Source: Brachionus rotundiformis (Eukaryota > Rotifera > Eurotatoria > Ploima > Brachionidae). Taken from it: 64,000 nucleotides of DNA. The notes under the pieces were generated by a model that searched no databases, had not been told where the DNA came from, and was given only the letters and a program-made list of their open reading frames with translations. Where the stretch lies: the NCBI GenBank assembly GCA_016802295.1, contig JAESIW010000179.1, positions 186,001 through 250,000 of the forward strand, written 5' to 3'. Made by a program: the position numbers and the translations under genes. Shown piece by piece: positions 1-10,968 of this stretch (position 1 is its first letter; the number at the start of each line of letters is the position of its first letter).

Positions 1-1407
1 TGATTGGTCAATGCGCTCCAAATTAGCCATGGACGGATCTAACACAAAATTATCAAACTCTTTTACATTGGTTACCAGAGCGTTATTTTTGACCAAGGAA
101 GTAAACAAATTTGGTCCAGTTTGTTTGAATTGGGTGAACAAGGATTTCTGTGGTTCCAAATTTATATTCTGTACTTTATCCTTTAGCTGCTCGGCTTCAA
201 ATTCTTCATAATCCTCGTTCTCTACTTGATCATAGTCTTCATATTCCTCATCAACTACAACTTCGCTCGTTTCCTCATCACTCTCTTCCTCCTCTTCATC
301 TTCTTCTTCCTCCTCCTCTTCCTCTTCTTCCTCACTGCCTTCATCTTCGCTAAGACTTGCCAATGAATCCTTATAGTCTACAAGCAAACCTTGAATTTCG
401 ACTTTTCCCTCTTCGCCGAACCGATTTCCATTTAGATCGATAAATTTGAGTGTTTTCTGGCGGATTTTTGTCAAAATTTGGCAAATTTCGAGACCACTCT
501 GCAAATTTATCTCATTAAAGGACAAATTAAGCTCTTTCAAATTTTGCAATTGAACCAAAGCTCGGGCGATCAAGAGAGCTCCTGAGGACTTGAGGAGACA
601 GTCGCCCAAATTCAAGTACTCAATATTCTTCAAGTTTACCAAGGCTTTGGACATCCATTCTGCACCAGATTTTAAAAAAGTGTTATCATTAAAATTTATT
701 ATTTTCAGATTTGGATTATGCATGCAAGCCTCGGCAAGATACTGAATGGCATTTGGTCTAATGCCATTTTGGGGCATTTGAATTTCTTCAAGAGAGCCGA
801 TCTTTTTAAGAACAGCACCAATGGAACGGGCTCCCTCGAGCTCAAGACGGTTACGGCCGCACACAAATACCTTCAATTTGAAGCGACCCTGAGAGTTGGT
901 CAAGCATTTGTCCAAAGCGGAGGCAAACTTTTGAGAACCTTGGGGTCCAAGACCATTGTTGTGCATGCGGATCTCTTGCAAAGAGAAACAGGCTTCGGTG
1001 GCAAGAAAGTCAACTAGGGCGTCAAGACCAATAGGTCCGTACGCGTTGTCCGACATGTTTATTTCAACTAGATGGGCGCCTGATTTGTTCAACGCGCCGC
1101 AAAGAGACTTTAGTGCTGGTGGAATCTGGTCCTTGAGGCGACCAGTGAAAATGTCATTGACAATGAAGCGTTCCAGTTCCGGATGCTTCTCGAGGGCTTT
1201 GGAAAGCTCGTCTGCCGCTTCTGGCGAAATGGTATTGCCCTCGAGGCGCAATACTTTCATTGATTTGCATTGTTGGATTTCAGCTACTAATTCAGACACG
1301 TCTTTGCGTGTGTTAAGCTTTAGTCCACGACCAGCGAACGATAGTTCGTCCGAGTAAGTTTGACGGGTCTTGGACAAGTACTCAATGTCGGTCACTGATG
1401 ACTTCAT
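1..1407 (-). CDS. RANGAP1: Ran GTPase-activating protein 1 (5' part, runs off window)
   Basis: Open from the ATG at 1405-1407 to the left edge: 469 codons with no stop and no intron, so the C-terminus lies outside. RanGAP1 stimulates GTP hydrolysis on Ran at the cytoplasmic face of the nuclear pore. The N-terminal ~350 residues form leucine-rich repeats (repeated L..L.L..N units such as VHMPQNGI-like and LNLSF). The segment NDIFTGRL has the catalytic Arg at about residue 90, matching the family's arginine finger. It is followed by KVFVCGRNRLE, also typical of the family. Residues ~347-404 are a strongly acidic Glu/Asp tract, as in other RanGAPs, ending the LRR domain. The animal SUMO-site/C-terminal domain would follow but is not visible. 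The exon is clearly more GC-rich than its surroundings, as is PABPC. Confidence 0.95.
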   Translation of the reverse strand, partial: MKSSVTDIEYLSKTRQTYSDELSFAGRGLKLNTRKDVSELVAEIQQCKSMKVLRLEGNTISPEAADELSKALEKHPELERFIVNDIFTGRLKDQIPPALKSLCGALNKSGAHLVEINMSDNAYGPIGLDALVDFLATEACFSLQEIRMHNNGLGPQGSQKFASALDKCLTNSQGRFKLKVFVCGRNRLELEGARSIGAVLKKIGSLEEIQMPQNGIRPNAIQYLAEACMHNPNLKIINFNDNTFLKSGAEWMSKALVNLKNIEYLNLGDCLLKSSGALLIARALVQLQNLKELNLSFNEINLQSGLEICQILTKIRQKTLKFIDLNGNRFGEEGKVEIQGLLVDYKDSLASLSEDEGSEEEEEEEEEEEDEEEEESDEETSEVVVDEEYEDYDQVENEDYEEFEAEQLKDKVQNINLEPQKSLFTQFKQTGPNLFTSLVKNNALVTNVKEFDNFVLDPSMANLERIDQS

Positions 1408-1737
1408 CTTTTTTTTAATATTCTTTAACAAATAAATCCTTTTTTAGTCTCTAAGAAATTTATCATGCTTTAAAAATTTATTAAAATGTTGTGTAATTAA
1501 TTTGCTCAGTTGCAAATTAAATTTAACTCTTTTTTAAATAAAAAAAATTTTGTAAAATATATTTAAAAAACAAAAATACTGAAAATAGGGCTATTAATCA
1601 ATGAACAATATCAGAAATAATAAATAGTGTCAAATATGGTTTAAATATATTACCATAACCTTTTTTCTTTTAGAGCTAATTACAAAGTTTCTATGTTATA
1701 ACATTTAAGGTTTAATTAGCTTGAAAATAACCTGAAT

Positions 1738-1960
1738 ATGGGATATTTTGGCTTGGAAATGTACTTAGAATGAAAAGAATACGAATACCAAACAGAGCTC
1801 TTTAATGGACACTCCAAGGGCGAAGAAAGGAAGGAATACCAGCAATAACACGGAGCTCACCGAAATGGAAATGACTTGAGGAGAAACAAGAGTGGATGCA
1901 AAGGACCGACTTTAGTGGAATGCAAAAGTAATGATCCTATGCTATTGATGGAATGAATAA
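1738..1960 (+). mobile_element. non-LTR retrotransposon 3'-end remnant
   Basis: A decayed reading of the form LGNVLRMKRIRIPNRAL appears, which is the C-terminal tail motif (LGHVLRM..) of LINE polyproteins. The same ~120 bp recurs at 8445-8640 with high identity and more weakly at 25900-26060. The frame is broken and the 5' part is missing. Confidence 0.65.
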
Positions 1961-2059
1961 GGAAAAAATGGGATATTTTCCGAAAATAATGCCCAAATTT
2001 AATTTTTATTCAAACAAAAAATTTAATAACATAAAAATTGTAGAGTTTATTTAAAACTT

Positions 2060-2104
2060 TTAAATTTGACTTATTTTCTATGATAGAAAATAAGTCAAAT
2101 TTAA
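2060..2104. repeat. perfect 22-bp hairpin
   Basis: Arms 2060-2081 and 2083-2104 are exact reverse complements around a single central G (arm core TAAATTTGACTTATTTTC). It lies 40 bp upstream of a hAT-type MITE and may belong to another small foldback element. Confidence 0.8.
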
Positions 2105-2143
2105 GCTTTTTTGTATATATTTACGAGGTTACGGTATTTTTTT

Positions 2144-2420
2144 CAGACTTGTTTTTAAAGTCAGAAGTTTAAGTCAAAGTCATGACTTAACTTTTGTTTT
2201 TCTAAGTCAAGTAAATTACCTATACTTTGCATATAAATAATCAAATTATTTCACAATTTTAAAAGTTTTTTATATTTTTTTATATAAATATTCATGAATT
2301 ACGAAAAACTAATTAAAAATGAACTTTTTACACGAGTTTTAAAATTTTTTTAAAAAAATTTTAGTTGTTACATTGACTTGACTACTTGACCTATGACTTG
2401 TGACTTAAAAAAAAACTCTG
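2144..2420. mobile_element. hAT-type MITE (277 bp)
   Basis: It starts CAGACTTGTTTTTAAAGTCA and ends in the inverted form of CAGAGTTTTTTTTTAAGTCA. The flanks ATTTTTTT and ATTTTTAT agree in 7 of 8 bases, the 8-bp target-duplication length of hAT elements. The interior is rich in AAGTCA words in both orientations. It is related to the copy at 34604-34738 and carries no coding capacity. Confidence 0.7.
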
Positions 2421-3011
2421 ATTTTTATATTTAAGTAAAATTAGGCTTTAATCAGCTTTTAAAAAAATAATCTAAACTTTACAATTAAAATAATTTTGGT
2501 TGTCATTTACCAATTATTCTTTAAATAAAAGTTTTGCTTTTTACCTAATATGCAATTTGAAACAAAAAATGTCTGTTTTAAAAAGATTTTTTATAACAGA
2601 TACCAAATAATTTGGACATTATAGAAAAAGAGGCTATTTAAATTATTGTATTTTATATTAAAAAGTTATAAATTATTTTAGAAATAATTTTTTTAAATAT
2701 CCTTTAAATTCAGAGAATAAAACCTAAATAATTAATTTAATTTAAACAGGCTGAAATAATCTGCCCGTTATTTTTGAGATTTTATCTGGACAAAAATTAG
2801 CAAAGTATGAATTACTCAACATTATTCTCAATTTAAATTGCAAAAAAATTTAAATTTTTATTTTAAATATTTTGAAACTAAATTTAAATAAAATAAATTA
2901 ATTGGTTAAACTAGTTAAACTAATTAATTTAAATGTACACAAAGGGGTGTAATGTCATTTTGGAAAAAAACAATTAATTTTTTTAATTAAAACAATGAAA
3001 AAAATGCAATC

Positions 3012-3255
3012 ACCATAACCCTGCTGATCCGTAGGTTCCAAGCCCTGATGAAAAAAGAAGAGGGTGGTGGCAGCCATATGCATCTTATATTCATGTGGTC
3101 CTTCACGTAACTTTGGAAGCCTTAAGGTAAGACTTTATCTCGACTGAGAGAGAAGTCGCTTGGTTTATGGTTCCAAGCAAGTCTAAATAGTTGTTTATGA
3201 TGCACGTCCCACTGGCTTCTTAGAGAAAAACGCCGTCATAACTCTGCCAAAGCCA
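3012..3255. other. GC-richer island of unknown origin
   Basis: About 240 bp with visibly higher GC than the surrounding desert. There is no intact ORF and no recognisable RNA gene. It could be a decayed transposon or exon. Confidence 0.3.
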
Positions 3256-4182
3256 ACATTAACATAATTAAAATTTATAACTCAGATTCAAAAATTGAAT
3301 TTAATTTTTCATTAAATTTTTTTATTCTTAGAATGTTAACTTGATTTAATATTTCTAATAATTAAGATATTTGTTTTTTAATTTAATTTTATGAACATAT
3401 AAATTATAAGATACCAAGTTACGATTGATTTTATAAAAAGCATTAAACTCGTCACAAGAACCGAAAATAAGTAGAAAATTTAGATTACTAGAAATAGCTT
3501 GAAAGACGGACTTGATGAAATTTGGTAATAAAATGAGTTTCTAATTTTTCTTAGGACTTGAATTTATATTTTGCATTTAAAACTTAGACAATCTATTCAA
3601 AAATCCAACTATACCATGTTGCATTTACAAAATCAGTTCTAATTTCAACTTTTAAAAAAATATGAGGTTTTTTTCGTACCAAATTTCTCAAATCAAATAA
3701 ATTATTCTATATTATTAAAATTAATTAAATGAAATAATTAAAAAAAAAACAAAAAAATATAGTCTTGATGGTATTTTGTGATCCATACTTGAGTGAAATT
3801 TATCATATTTAATTAGATGTCACCAGACTCAAACCTAATTTAAATAAGCTTATTGTTTTTAAGGATCGAAACAAAAACTCAATCAATTGTGTGTAAAATT
3901 TTATTACTTGGCGAAATGATTGGTAAATATAAATTAAAAAGACCTATTATCTATTATTAACCAGTTTTTTGTTATTTTTGAGAATTGAACAAATATTTTT
4001 TTATTTTTATTATCAAATAAATTTTTTTTTTAATTTGAAAATTTTTTGATTTTTTTTAGTTTTTGCCGAGGAGCATTCAAATTTTTTAAATCCATTATTA
4101 ACAATTAACAAATTAAGACCGAAAGAGCCTAAATTATTATTTTAATTATTAATAATGTAATTTAATATTTGTGTTGATTAAT

Positions 4183-7100
4183 TTATTGTTCTGTTTGTCG
4201 CTGGGCAGCAGCAACAGCTTGTTGTTGCTTGACTTGATGTGCTTGTAGCACAACAACAGCTTCGTCCACCTTGGCTTTGAGTGATTCACGTGATTCGAGC
4301 ATGTGCAATAGTTCAGCGTTGTCTATCTCGAGCAACATTCCAGTAATCTTGCCAGCCCAGTCTGGATGCATGCTGTGAATGAGCGGGTAGAGGCGCTCGC
4401 CAAGCATTTGCTTTTGTTCTTGAGGTTGAGCGGCAGCCAACATGCCACTGGTAAGCGGCTCTTGGCCAGGAACATTGATCGCATGTGCTGAATTTGGTGC
4501 TTGGGCCGGGGCACCAGGAACTTGTTGGGGTCTGTATTTTGGCATTTGAGGTCCTCTTTGGCCAAGCTGGTTGCCTTGTGTCTGAGCTTGGGCTGAATTT
4601 GGCTGCGAACCATTTACCACCGGCATTCTCATATTTCCCATTTGGTTGTAGTTCATGCGCACTGCGTTTCCATTGCTTGGTCTAACCATGCCAGCGTTGG
4701 CAGGATTGAACGGAAGTCTGCCGCGTGGCTGGCCTGGATTGACCATCTGGTAGTTCTGGTATGTGTTTCCGGGCACTTGGGCACGAGCCTGTCCGCTCCA
4801 TCGTGGAGTTGGTCTAACCTGGGCTGGAAATCCTGCCGATTGGTAGAAACGAGCAGCAGGATTTTGCATTGTTGGCAAGTAGATGCTCGATGCTCCACCT
4901 GGTGGGAACACTTGACCCAGTTGCTGGTTCTGGAGTCGAGTTGTAGTTAATCTCTGCATGTACTGAGAAGCCAAGTGGTTCTTGCGGTCTTCTTTTCGCT
5001 GAGCCAGGGCGACGTAGAGTGGTTTAGAGCCGACTATACGGCCGTTCATGTCTGTCACTGCTTTGGTAGCTTCTTCTGGTGCGCTAAAACACACAAAGCC
5101 GAAGCCTTTTGACCGACCATTCTCAGTCATCACCTGAAAAAAGGCAAAATTAGCAAAACATGTTAACCAAGATTTATGCTAAGCAGCTCAATCTCACTAA
5201 GCGGATTTTTTAAAATTTGCCATCTTTTATTAATTTAATTGGTATAAATCAATAAGCTCAAATATACCTAAGAGACGATTTAAAAAAAAATCTAATTCAT
5301 ATATGGAAAAATAGTTCCAAATAGAAAGGGTACAGGTCAAACCAATGCTAAGATGATTGCCAATTTTCACCAGTCTCTCATTACCCATTCAATAATCAGA
5401 TAATCAACCAAAAAAATAGATGATTTTTAAAAAGATAAATTGGTGAAACAATTAGAGTTTCTTAAAAATGGAACAATTAATAAAGAAGCAGAGAATATGG
5501 CAACAAAAGTCAACCTTTTCTTGGTCATACCTACAAGCCACTCGTTCACAGCATGTCAGTTTCAAAGTGATCTGGATGGATCAATGCAAGAATTGTTTCC
5601 AATTAGACCTCGAAAATTTTTAAAAATTCTATTTTATTATTAATTAATTAATTAATATTTTCTATCCACATTCATATATAGAAAAATAGTGCCAAATAGA
5701 AATCAATCAGAAAATTAATTAAAAAATAGATGATTTTTAAAAGATAAATTAATTTAAGTATCTGGTTTATGTGAAGAAAAATTAGAACTTATTCAACATC
5801 GAATAGCTGGTAAAGAATCGGAGAAATGGTCAAACTTGGTCGTGTCCATAAGCCACACATTCACACCAAGCCAGTTTCAAAGTGATATGGGTGGATCAAT
5901 GCAAGAATTGCTTCCAAATTAAACCCTCTAAAATTTTTAAATAATCCCTTTTTTAGCGTCCATCAAAAGCTCTATTTTTATTTATTTTTAGACAAAAATT
6001 TTTCAAAATTTTATTATCATTAAATTGCTTAATTAAATTTTTAGCTTGATGAGATTGATGACGAGTGTATCTGAGCCATGAAACAGGTGCGATCATTTAA
6101 CACAAGATCATCCTGTGATTAGAATCTCAGAGTGTTTTTGTGGCCTCTATTGATTAAAAAATACATCCTGGCTTGCGCTCCGTATTTTGCCCATAGAGGC
6201 GAGACAAAATGTGTTACTGAGCCATGAAACAAACACAATTAAAAGAACTGGTCTGTGATTAGAATCTCAGTGCTCGATCTAGCTATTATCGATTAAAAAA
6301 TACATCCTCGCCTCGGCTCCGTATTTTGCCCATAATAGCTCAAGCTGAACAAATGTTAACTTACTTTTGCGCTTGTTATGGTGCCGAAGCTGGAAAACTC
6401 CTTTCTCAAGCGTTCATCGTCAATGGTGTCGTCCAGGTTTTTGATGTACAAATTGATGCCCATGTACCTGTTGTTACGCTCCTGTTTTTTTTCCTCATGC
6501 ATCTTTCTGAGCACAGAGACGCGCTCGGCTTTCTTCTGAAAGCGTCCGACGAACAGCTTCTTTCCGTGCAGGTCGGTGTCGTTCAGTTCTCGGACAGCTT
6601 TTTCGGCCGCCTCGGGCTCCTTGTAGTTCACAAAGCCGAAGCCGCGCGCCTTGCCCTCATGGTCACGTGACACAACCGCACTCGTTATCTCGCCATACTG
6701 TTCGAACATTTCCCTAAACGCCTGGTCTTCCATTTGCTCGCCAAAGTTTTTCACATACACATTGGTGAACTTTTTGTTCACCATCGAGTTGGACTCGGCG
6801 CGCTGGCTCTTGGACATGAACTTGCCGACAAACACCTTCTTGTCGTTGAGCAACATGTTGTTGACCTGTTTGATGGCCTGTTCGGCGGCCTCGTTGGTCT
6901 CGAAGTGCACAAAACCGTAGCCTTTGGAGCCGCCGCTCTCGTCAATCATGATCTTGCAGGACAGGATGTTGCCAAAGGTGGAGAACGTGTCGTAGAGGGC
7001 CTTGTTGTCGATGGTCTTGTCCAGATTCTTGATGAAGACGTTGCCGACGCCGGACTTTCGGAGGGCGGGGTCGCGCTGCGACCACATGATTCTCATCGGT

Positions 7101-7342
7101 CGTCCGGACAAGTTGTCGAAGTTCATGGTGTCGAGGGCGCGCTCGGCGTCCGCCGGCTGGTGAAAGTTGACATAGGCGTAGCCGAGCGATTGTTTGGTGA
7201 TCTGATCGCGGCACACTCGGATCGACAACACTTGACCCGCTGCCGAGAATCGTTCGTACAGCTGTGCCTCGGTTATGTCCGCGTCCAAGTCGCCTACATA
7301 CAAGCTTGCTAATGGATAGTTGGGTTGCGCTGGATTGGCCAT
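4183..7342 (-). CDS. PABPC1: cytoplasmic poly(A)-binding protein, two exons
   Basis: Exon 1 is 6365-7342 and exon 2 is 4183-5133, giving 642 aa (human PABPC1 is 636). The start is the ATG at 7342 (MANPAQPNYPLASLYVGDL); the frame just upstream has no ATG. Four RRMs are visible. RRM1 has LYVGDL and LGYAYVNF, RRM2 has VFIKNLD and KGYGFVHF, RRM3 has VYVKNFG and RGFGFVNY, and RRM4 has LYIKNLD and KGFGFVCF. RRM4 is split by the intron exactly between TSAK and VMTENG (donor AAAA/GTAAGT, acceptor TTTTTTCAG/GTG, phase 0). A Gln/Pro/Met-rich linker follows, then an MLLE (PABC) domain at residues ~551-626 containing KITGMLLEIDN. The protein binds mRNA poly(A) tails and, through MLLE, PAM2 peptides of translation and decay factors. 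The stop is TAA at 4183-4185. Confidence 0.97.
5297..5955. repeat. diverged tandem duplication in PABPC intron
   Basis: Two copies (about 5297-5650 and 5669-5955) share the landmarks AAAAATAG(T)GCCAAATAGAAA, TAGATGATTTTTAAAA, CAGTTTCAAAGTGAT and TGGATCAATGCAAGAATTG in the same order and orientation. They differ by substitutions and indels. Confidence 0.75.
6065..6341. repeat. 146-bp-period tandem repeat near PABPC splice donor
   Basis: Copies start at 6065 and 6211. Each carries, in order, CTGAGCCATGAAACA, GTGATTAGAATCTCAG, GATTAAAAAATACATCCT and TCCGTATTTTGCCCAT. AAAATAC and GTATTTT flank a GC-rich loop and could pair. The second copy ends ~20 bp from the exon 1 donor. Confidence 0.8.
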
Positions 7343-7379
7343 TTCGTTCAAAATTTGTCAATTATTAACAATAGACTTT

Positions 7380-7505
7380 GTTGGATAATTTTTTGAAATT
7401 TTACGAATTTTTTTGAAAATTTTTTTTTTCCGCTTTTTTTTTTATTTTTTTGGATTTTTTTTATTTTTTTTTAATAAGAAAAACTCCTCATGTATTTTTT
7501 TTTCG
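7380..7505 (-). promoter_or_regulatory. A-rich 5' leader of PABPC (candidate autoregulatory element)
   Basis: On the coding strand, the region just upstream of the PABPC ATG consists of successive oligo(A) runs of 6-11 residues broken by short spacers (for example AAAAAAAAAAAGCGGAAAAA). Known vertebrate PABPC1 mRNAs carry an A-rich 5'UTR tract that PABP itself binds to repress translation. Position and composition match. That this stretch is transcribed is inferred. Confidence 0.6.
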
Positions 7506-8284
7506 TAGAAAAAAAAATTATTTTGTGATCTTGAATCAAGATTCATGGCAAGTATTTATAGAGAATTTAATTTATTTTGCAATATGGTGGCCATAATATG
7601 CGCGTGAATGCATGCAAGTACTTCAATTTGGAGCACGTGCAAGTTTCTAAGCCTATGATGAATTTTGTCGAAATTCATGCAATTTAGAGCACTTCGAATT
7701 TGCATTGTGCATGTACTCGAGGTGTGATTTTTTTTGTCTTCTCGAATATTTGCAACTTGCAAGTTTTAAGCCATGGCTTTCAGTTCTTTCAAGCATGGTT
7801 GAACAAAAATTAATAGCACGGCCTCAAATGCCTGTGTGAATGGATTTTTTAAAAAATATACATTAACAAAACCTTGGCTAATCATATTGTTTTTGTTTCA
7901 TTTATTAAAAATTCATAACATTCATTAGTATTTTTCGCATTTATTTTTTGATTTATGTTATCAAAAAAATCTATTTTCTGGCCTGGTTGAATCTGGAATA
8001 TGTTATCTAAAGATTTTTTTAGTTTGATGAAAATTTTAATTGATATAAATTATTTAGCTAATTTTATAATTATATAAATTAAATGAAAAATAAGCTTCTA
8101 TTATTGCAGCTTCCGAGTCTGCATCGGTATTTTGCGGTAAATTGCCCTTTTGCCTGCTTGCAACCTCCCCTAAAGTTTTCAGTTTCGAGTGTCATCCATG
8201 GTCTTTCATCGATTATTCGGATTTTACCACTCCACTCTTGAACTTGTATCAAATACACAGAAAGAACTTTCAAAATATACTTTG

Positions 8285-8640
8285 AATGCTGGAAAGTGTC
8301 TAAGTCGGAGAGAAAAAGCCTGAACAGCTTTCACACGGGTAGCCTGAGAATGATCCTTGGAATACACTTGCCAGAAACAATGAGCTATGCAAAAGAAAGA
8401 AGAAAGAGCGAATGAGTCAATATATCAAGAAAAAAGACTACAATGGCTTGGAGATGTACTTAGAATGAAAAGAATACGAATACCAAACAGAGCTCTACAA
8501 TGCAAGGGCGAAGAAAGCTAAGACTGCCAGCAATATAATGGAGGTAAACAATCACGAAAGAGCTTATCGAAATGGAAATGCAAGAAACAAGGGTGGAGAC
8601 AAACTGGACTTGAGTGGACACTAGATCTTTGATTTTATAT
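8285..8640 (+). mobile_element. non-LTR retrotransposon 3' remnant
   Basis: Conceptual fragments ECWKVSKSERKSLNSFHTG, LRMILGIHLPETMS and LQWLGDVLRMKRIRIPNRAL, then TITKELIEMEM, follow the order of the C-terminal region of LINE polyproteins (..GSECW.., LR.ILGI.WP.., LGHVLRM.., TW...T..EL..). There are stops and frameshifts throughout. Same family as 1738-1960 and 25690-26070. Confidence 0.75.
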
Positions 8641-10230
8641 TTTTTTAAAATAATTTAAGACTTTATGAAAATATTTAAATTGAAAAGATTATATTATCAT
8701 TTAAGAAGTAAAAAATTTCTAAGAATACAAATCAAATCATCATAATCCCTTATGAAAATTATTTTTTGAAATCGATTTCAAACTATATATATATTATCAA
8801 CTAAGATTTTTAAAATTATATGTTGAATTATTTTTTGAATTTTTTGTATTGGTATTTCATATTAATTTTTTTGGATTAATCTAATTTTGATAAAAAACCG
8901 AATAAATTTTTTGAAAAATTTAAAAGGTTAAATCATTATTTAATTTTTATTTACACAAAAAATGAAATGAAATTATTTAATATTTCATTTAAAAAATATT
9001 TTTATCTCTTTTTAGACATGAAGATCTAAATCAATATAATTCAAGAAATTAAAATATTCAAATGTTTACTCATATAGTATTTAATTTAAATTTGTGATAA
9101 AAAGATGTGTAATAACTTAAAAAAGTGAAATCAATTATTTAAATTTGTTTGTTTACCTTTTTAATGCTTTTCATATTAAAAAAATTTTTGTTCAAATAAA
9201 ATTAATTTCAAACTCGAAAAAGAACAAACCAAATCATTATTTTAATTTCAAGTAGAAAAAAATCATCGAAAGACAAAAATAATTAGTATCTGATATATGG
9301 CTACATTCAATAAGAATTCAATCTTGCTTAATTCTTGCCTAACATATTGTTTAACCAAATTTGCCAAATAATAATTAGAATTAATAATAAAAATTAATTT
9401 TATTCAAAAGATTTATAAATTAAAACTTATATTTCAAAATTTTAATATTTTTAGTTTTTTTTCTAAAAAGGAAATTTAAAATCAAGTATTTTAGAACTCT
9501 AGAAACTTAAATTTCAGCTCAAATTCAAAATAAAAAATTTGGAATTTATCCAAATTTAATTTTTAATTTTAAAAACCCTATTTGAGACTTAATAAATTAG
9601 ATTGGATTTTGCCAAAGTGAGCTCGGATGGCTCGGCCACGTTTTAACTTAGAACTTAGAATCTTCAATTAAAAAGCTTAAAAATTGTTAGAACACTAAAT
9701 TAAGAATAATTTTTAAAATTTACAAGGTCTAGATAATTTGATAGATCTAGATCAGTTCAGATATTATGCAATTTTTCTGCGCCAAATTATTTGACAACTG
9801 TAATAAATTATTCTTGTTTAATTTTAATCAGACTTAGTTTGCCAAGAAGAATATCTGAAGCATATCTTGTTGTTTATATTTAGAATAAAGACCAAAATCT
9901 CCAATGAATAAAATTTTGGTGGCACATTTTTTAGATAATTTTACTTTTCACAAATTAAGTTTCAATTTTAAATTTTTAAATAAAATTGAATTTTAACCTA
10001 ATAAGTTAAAATTATTAATTTATTTAACTAAACTATACTATCACTTATTTTATTCTAACGTTAAATGATACAAATTTTCGAGAGATTTTTTTTTAATAAT
10101 CAAGATCGCTTCAAATTAATACCTTCTCTTGTTCAAAAATTATTTTAACATTATCAACAAAATTTTTGTATTCTTTCAGTTCAATGTTCAATTTTGGATA
10201 TGAATAAAAAGCTTGATTATATGGTATTCG

Positions 10231-10420
10231 CTTCATTCAATTGAAATAAAGACGGGACACTTTATTTATGTTTCCAGAGATGTAAGACCCATCCGCTCAA
10301 GCCTGCTCTCATATACATGCCTTTTAGAGCTGTGGAGACACTCTTTACTCTTCTCTGAATTTTTTTAGCATTTTAGTATCTCTCCTGAGGTACGGGTTCA
10401 ATGCCAATGCCGAAAAACTT
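10231..10420. repeat. dispersed repeat, relative at 61885-62040
   Basis: The opening CGCTTCATTCAATTGAAATA followed by GACACTTTATTT recurs at 61890 with a few changes. The interior is less AT-rich than the flanks. Function and class are unknown. Confidence 0.45.
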
Positions 10421-10968
10421 ACTAACTATAATATTTTGTCGAGAAAACCAACAAAATTGTTTATTAACAAACAAAAAACTATTTTAAATTTATGAATATA
10501 ATTTTGTTTAAATGCTGATTTTTAGCCAAAATAAATGTTTTTTTTCTAGCGAAAAGAAAAATAAAAATCAGTCAAATAAGTTAAAATTTTTTAAAGTTTT
10601 TAAGTAGGAAGTATATTTGAAGATAAATTTTAATGAAATTTTTTTTACTAATTCAACATTCCAAATCAGAAGATTTTTTTAAATAAAATTTTATCAATTT
10701 TTAACTAAAAAATAAAATAATTATATAATTTAATAGCAAAATCTAAAGAATTTAAACATAAATAATTGAAAACAAAAAATATATCTTTTAAAAATACTAA
10801 GTTTTTTTTCAAAATTCTTTAAAATTTAAAAATTATTTAAAATAAACAATTTATAATCAAAAATAAAAGCTAAAAAACTTCACCAAAAGATATTAAAAAT
10901 TTTTTTTATTTTAAAGGAAGTGAAGATTGTTATTCACAAAAAAAATTTTGGCGATAATTGATTCAAGC

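Larger units (their letters stand above)
1408..4182. other. AT-rich intergenic region with transposon debris
   Basis: No gene seen between RanGAP1 and the 3' end of PABPC. It holds a LINE 3' remnant (1738-1960), a perfect hairpin (2060-2104), a hAT-type MITE (2144-2420) and an unexplained GC-richer island (3012-3255), each listed separately. The rest is A/T-rich sequence with stops in all frames. Confidence 0.7.
5134..6364 (-). other. PABPC intron 1
   Basis: The 1,231-bp intron is bounded by GTAAGT and TTTTTTCAG. It contains two separate tandem-duplicated blocks (5297-5955 and 6065-6341). The short ORF at 5440-5643 lies inside one of these duplications and is not conserved in the second copy, so I do not regard it as a gene. 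Confidence 0.85.
7506..10968. other. intergenic region, PABPC to fucosyltransferase
   Basis: A divergent intergenic region. 7550-7800 is less AT-rich and may hold the PABPC promoter. 8285-8640 is a LINE remnant. 9490-9560 shares ~65 bp with 12850-12925. 10231-10420 contains a dispersed repeat. No gene is seen. Confidence 0.6.

Noticed and set aside
718..1357. Plus-strand ORFs over RanGAP1
   Set aside because: Antisense shadows of the RanGAP1 leucine-rich-repeat exon.
3040..3060. Hammerhead-ribozyme-like CTGATGA core, tested because rotifer Penelope elements carry such ribozymes
   Set aside because: No matching GAAA core or helices I-III could be found around it.
6734..7312. 192-codon plus-strand ORF opposite PABPC exon 1
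   Set aside because: It is the antisense shadow of a strongly conserved four-RRM coding exon and has no recognisable protein features of its own.
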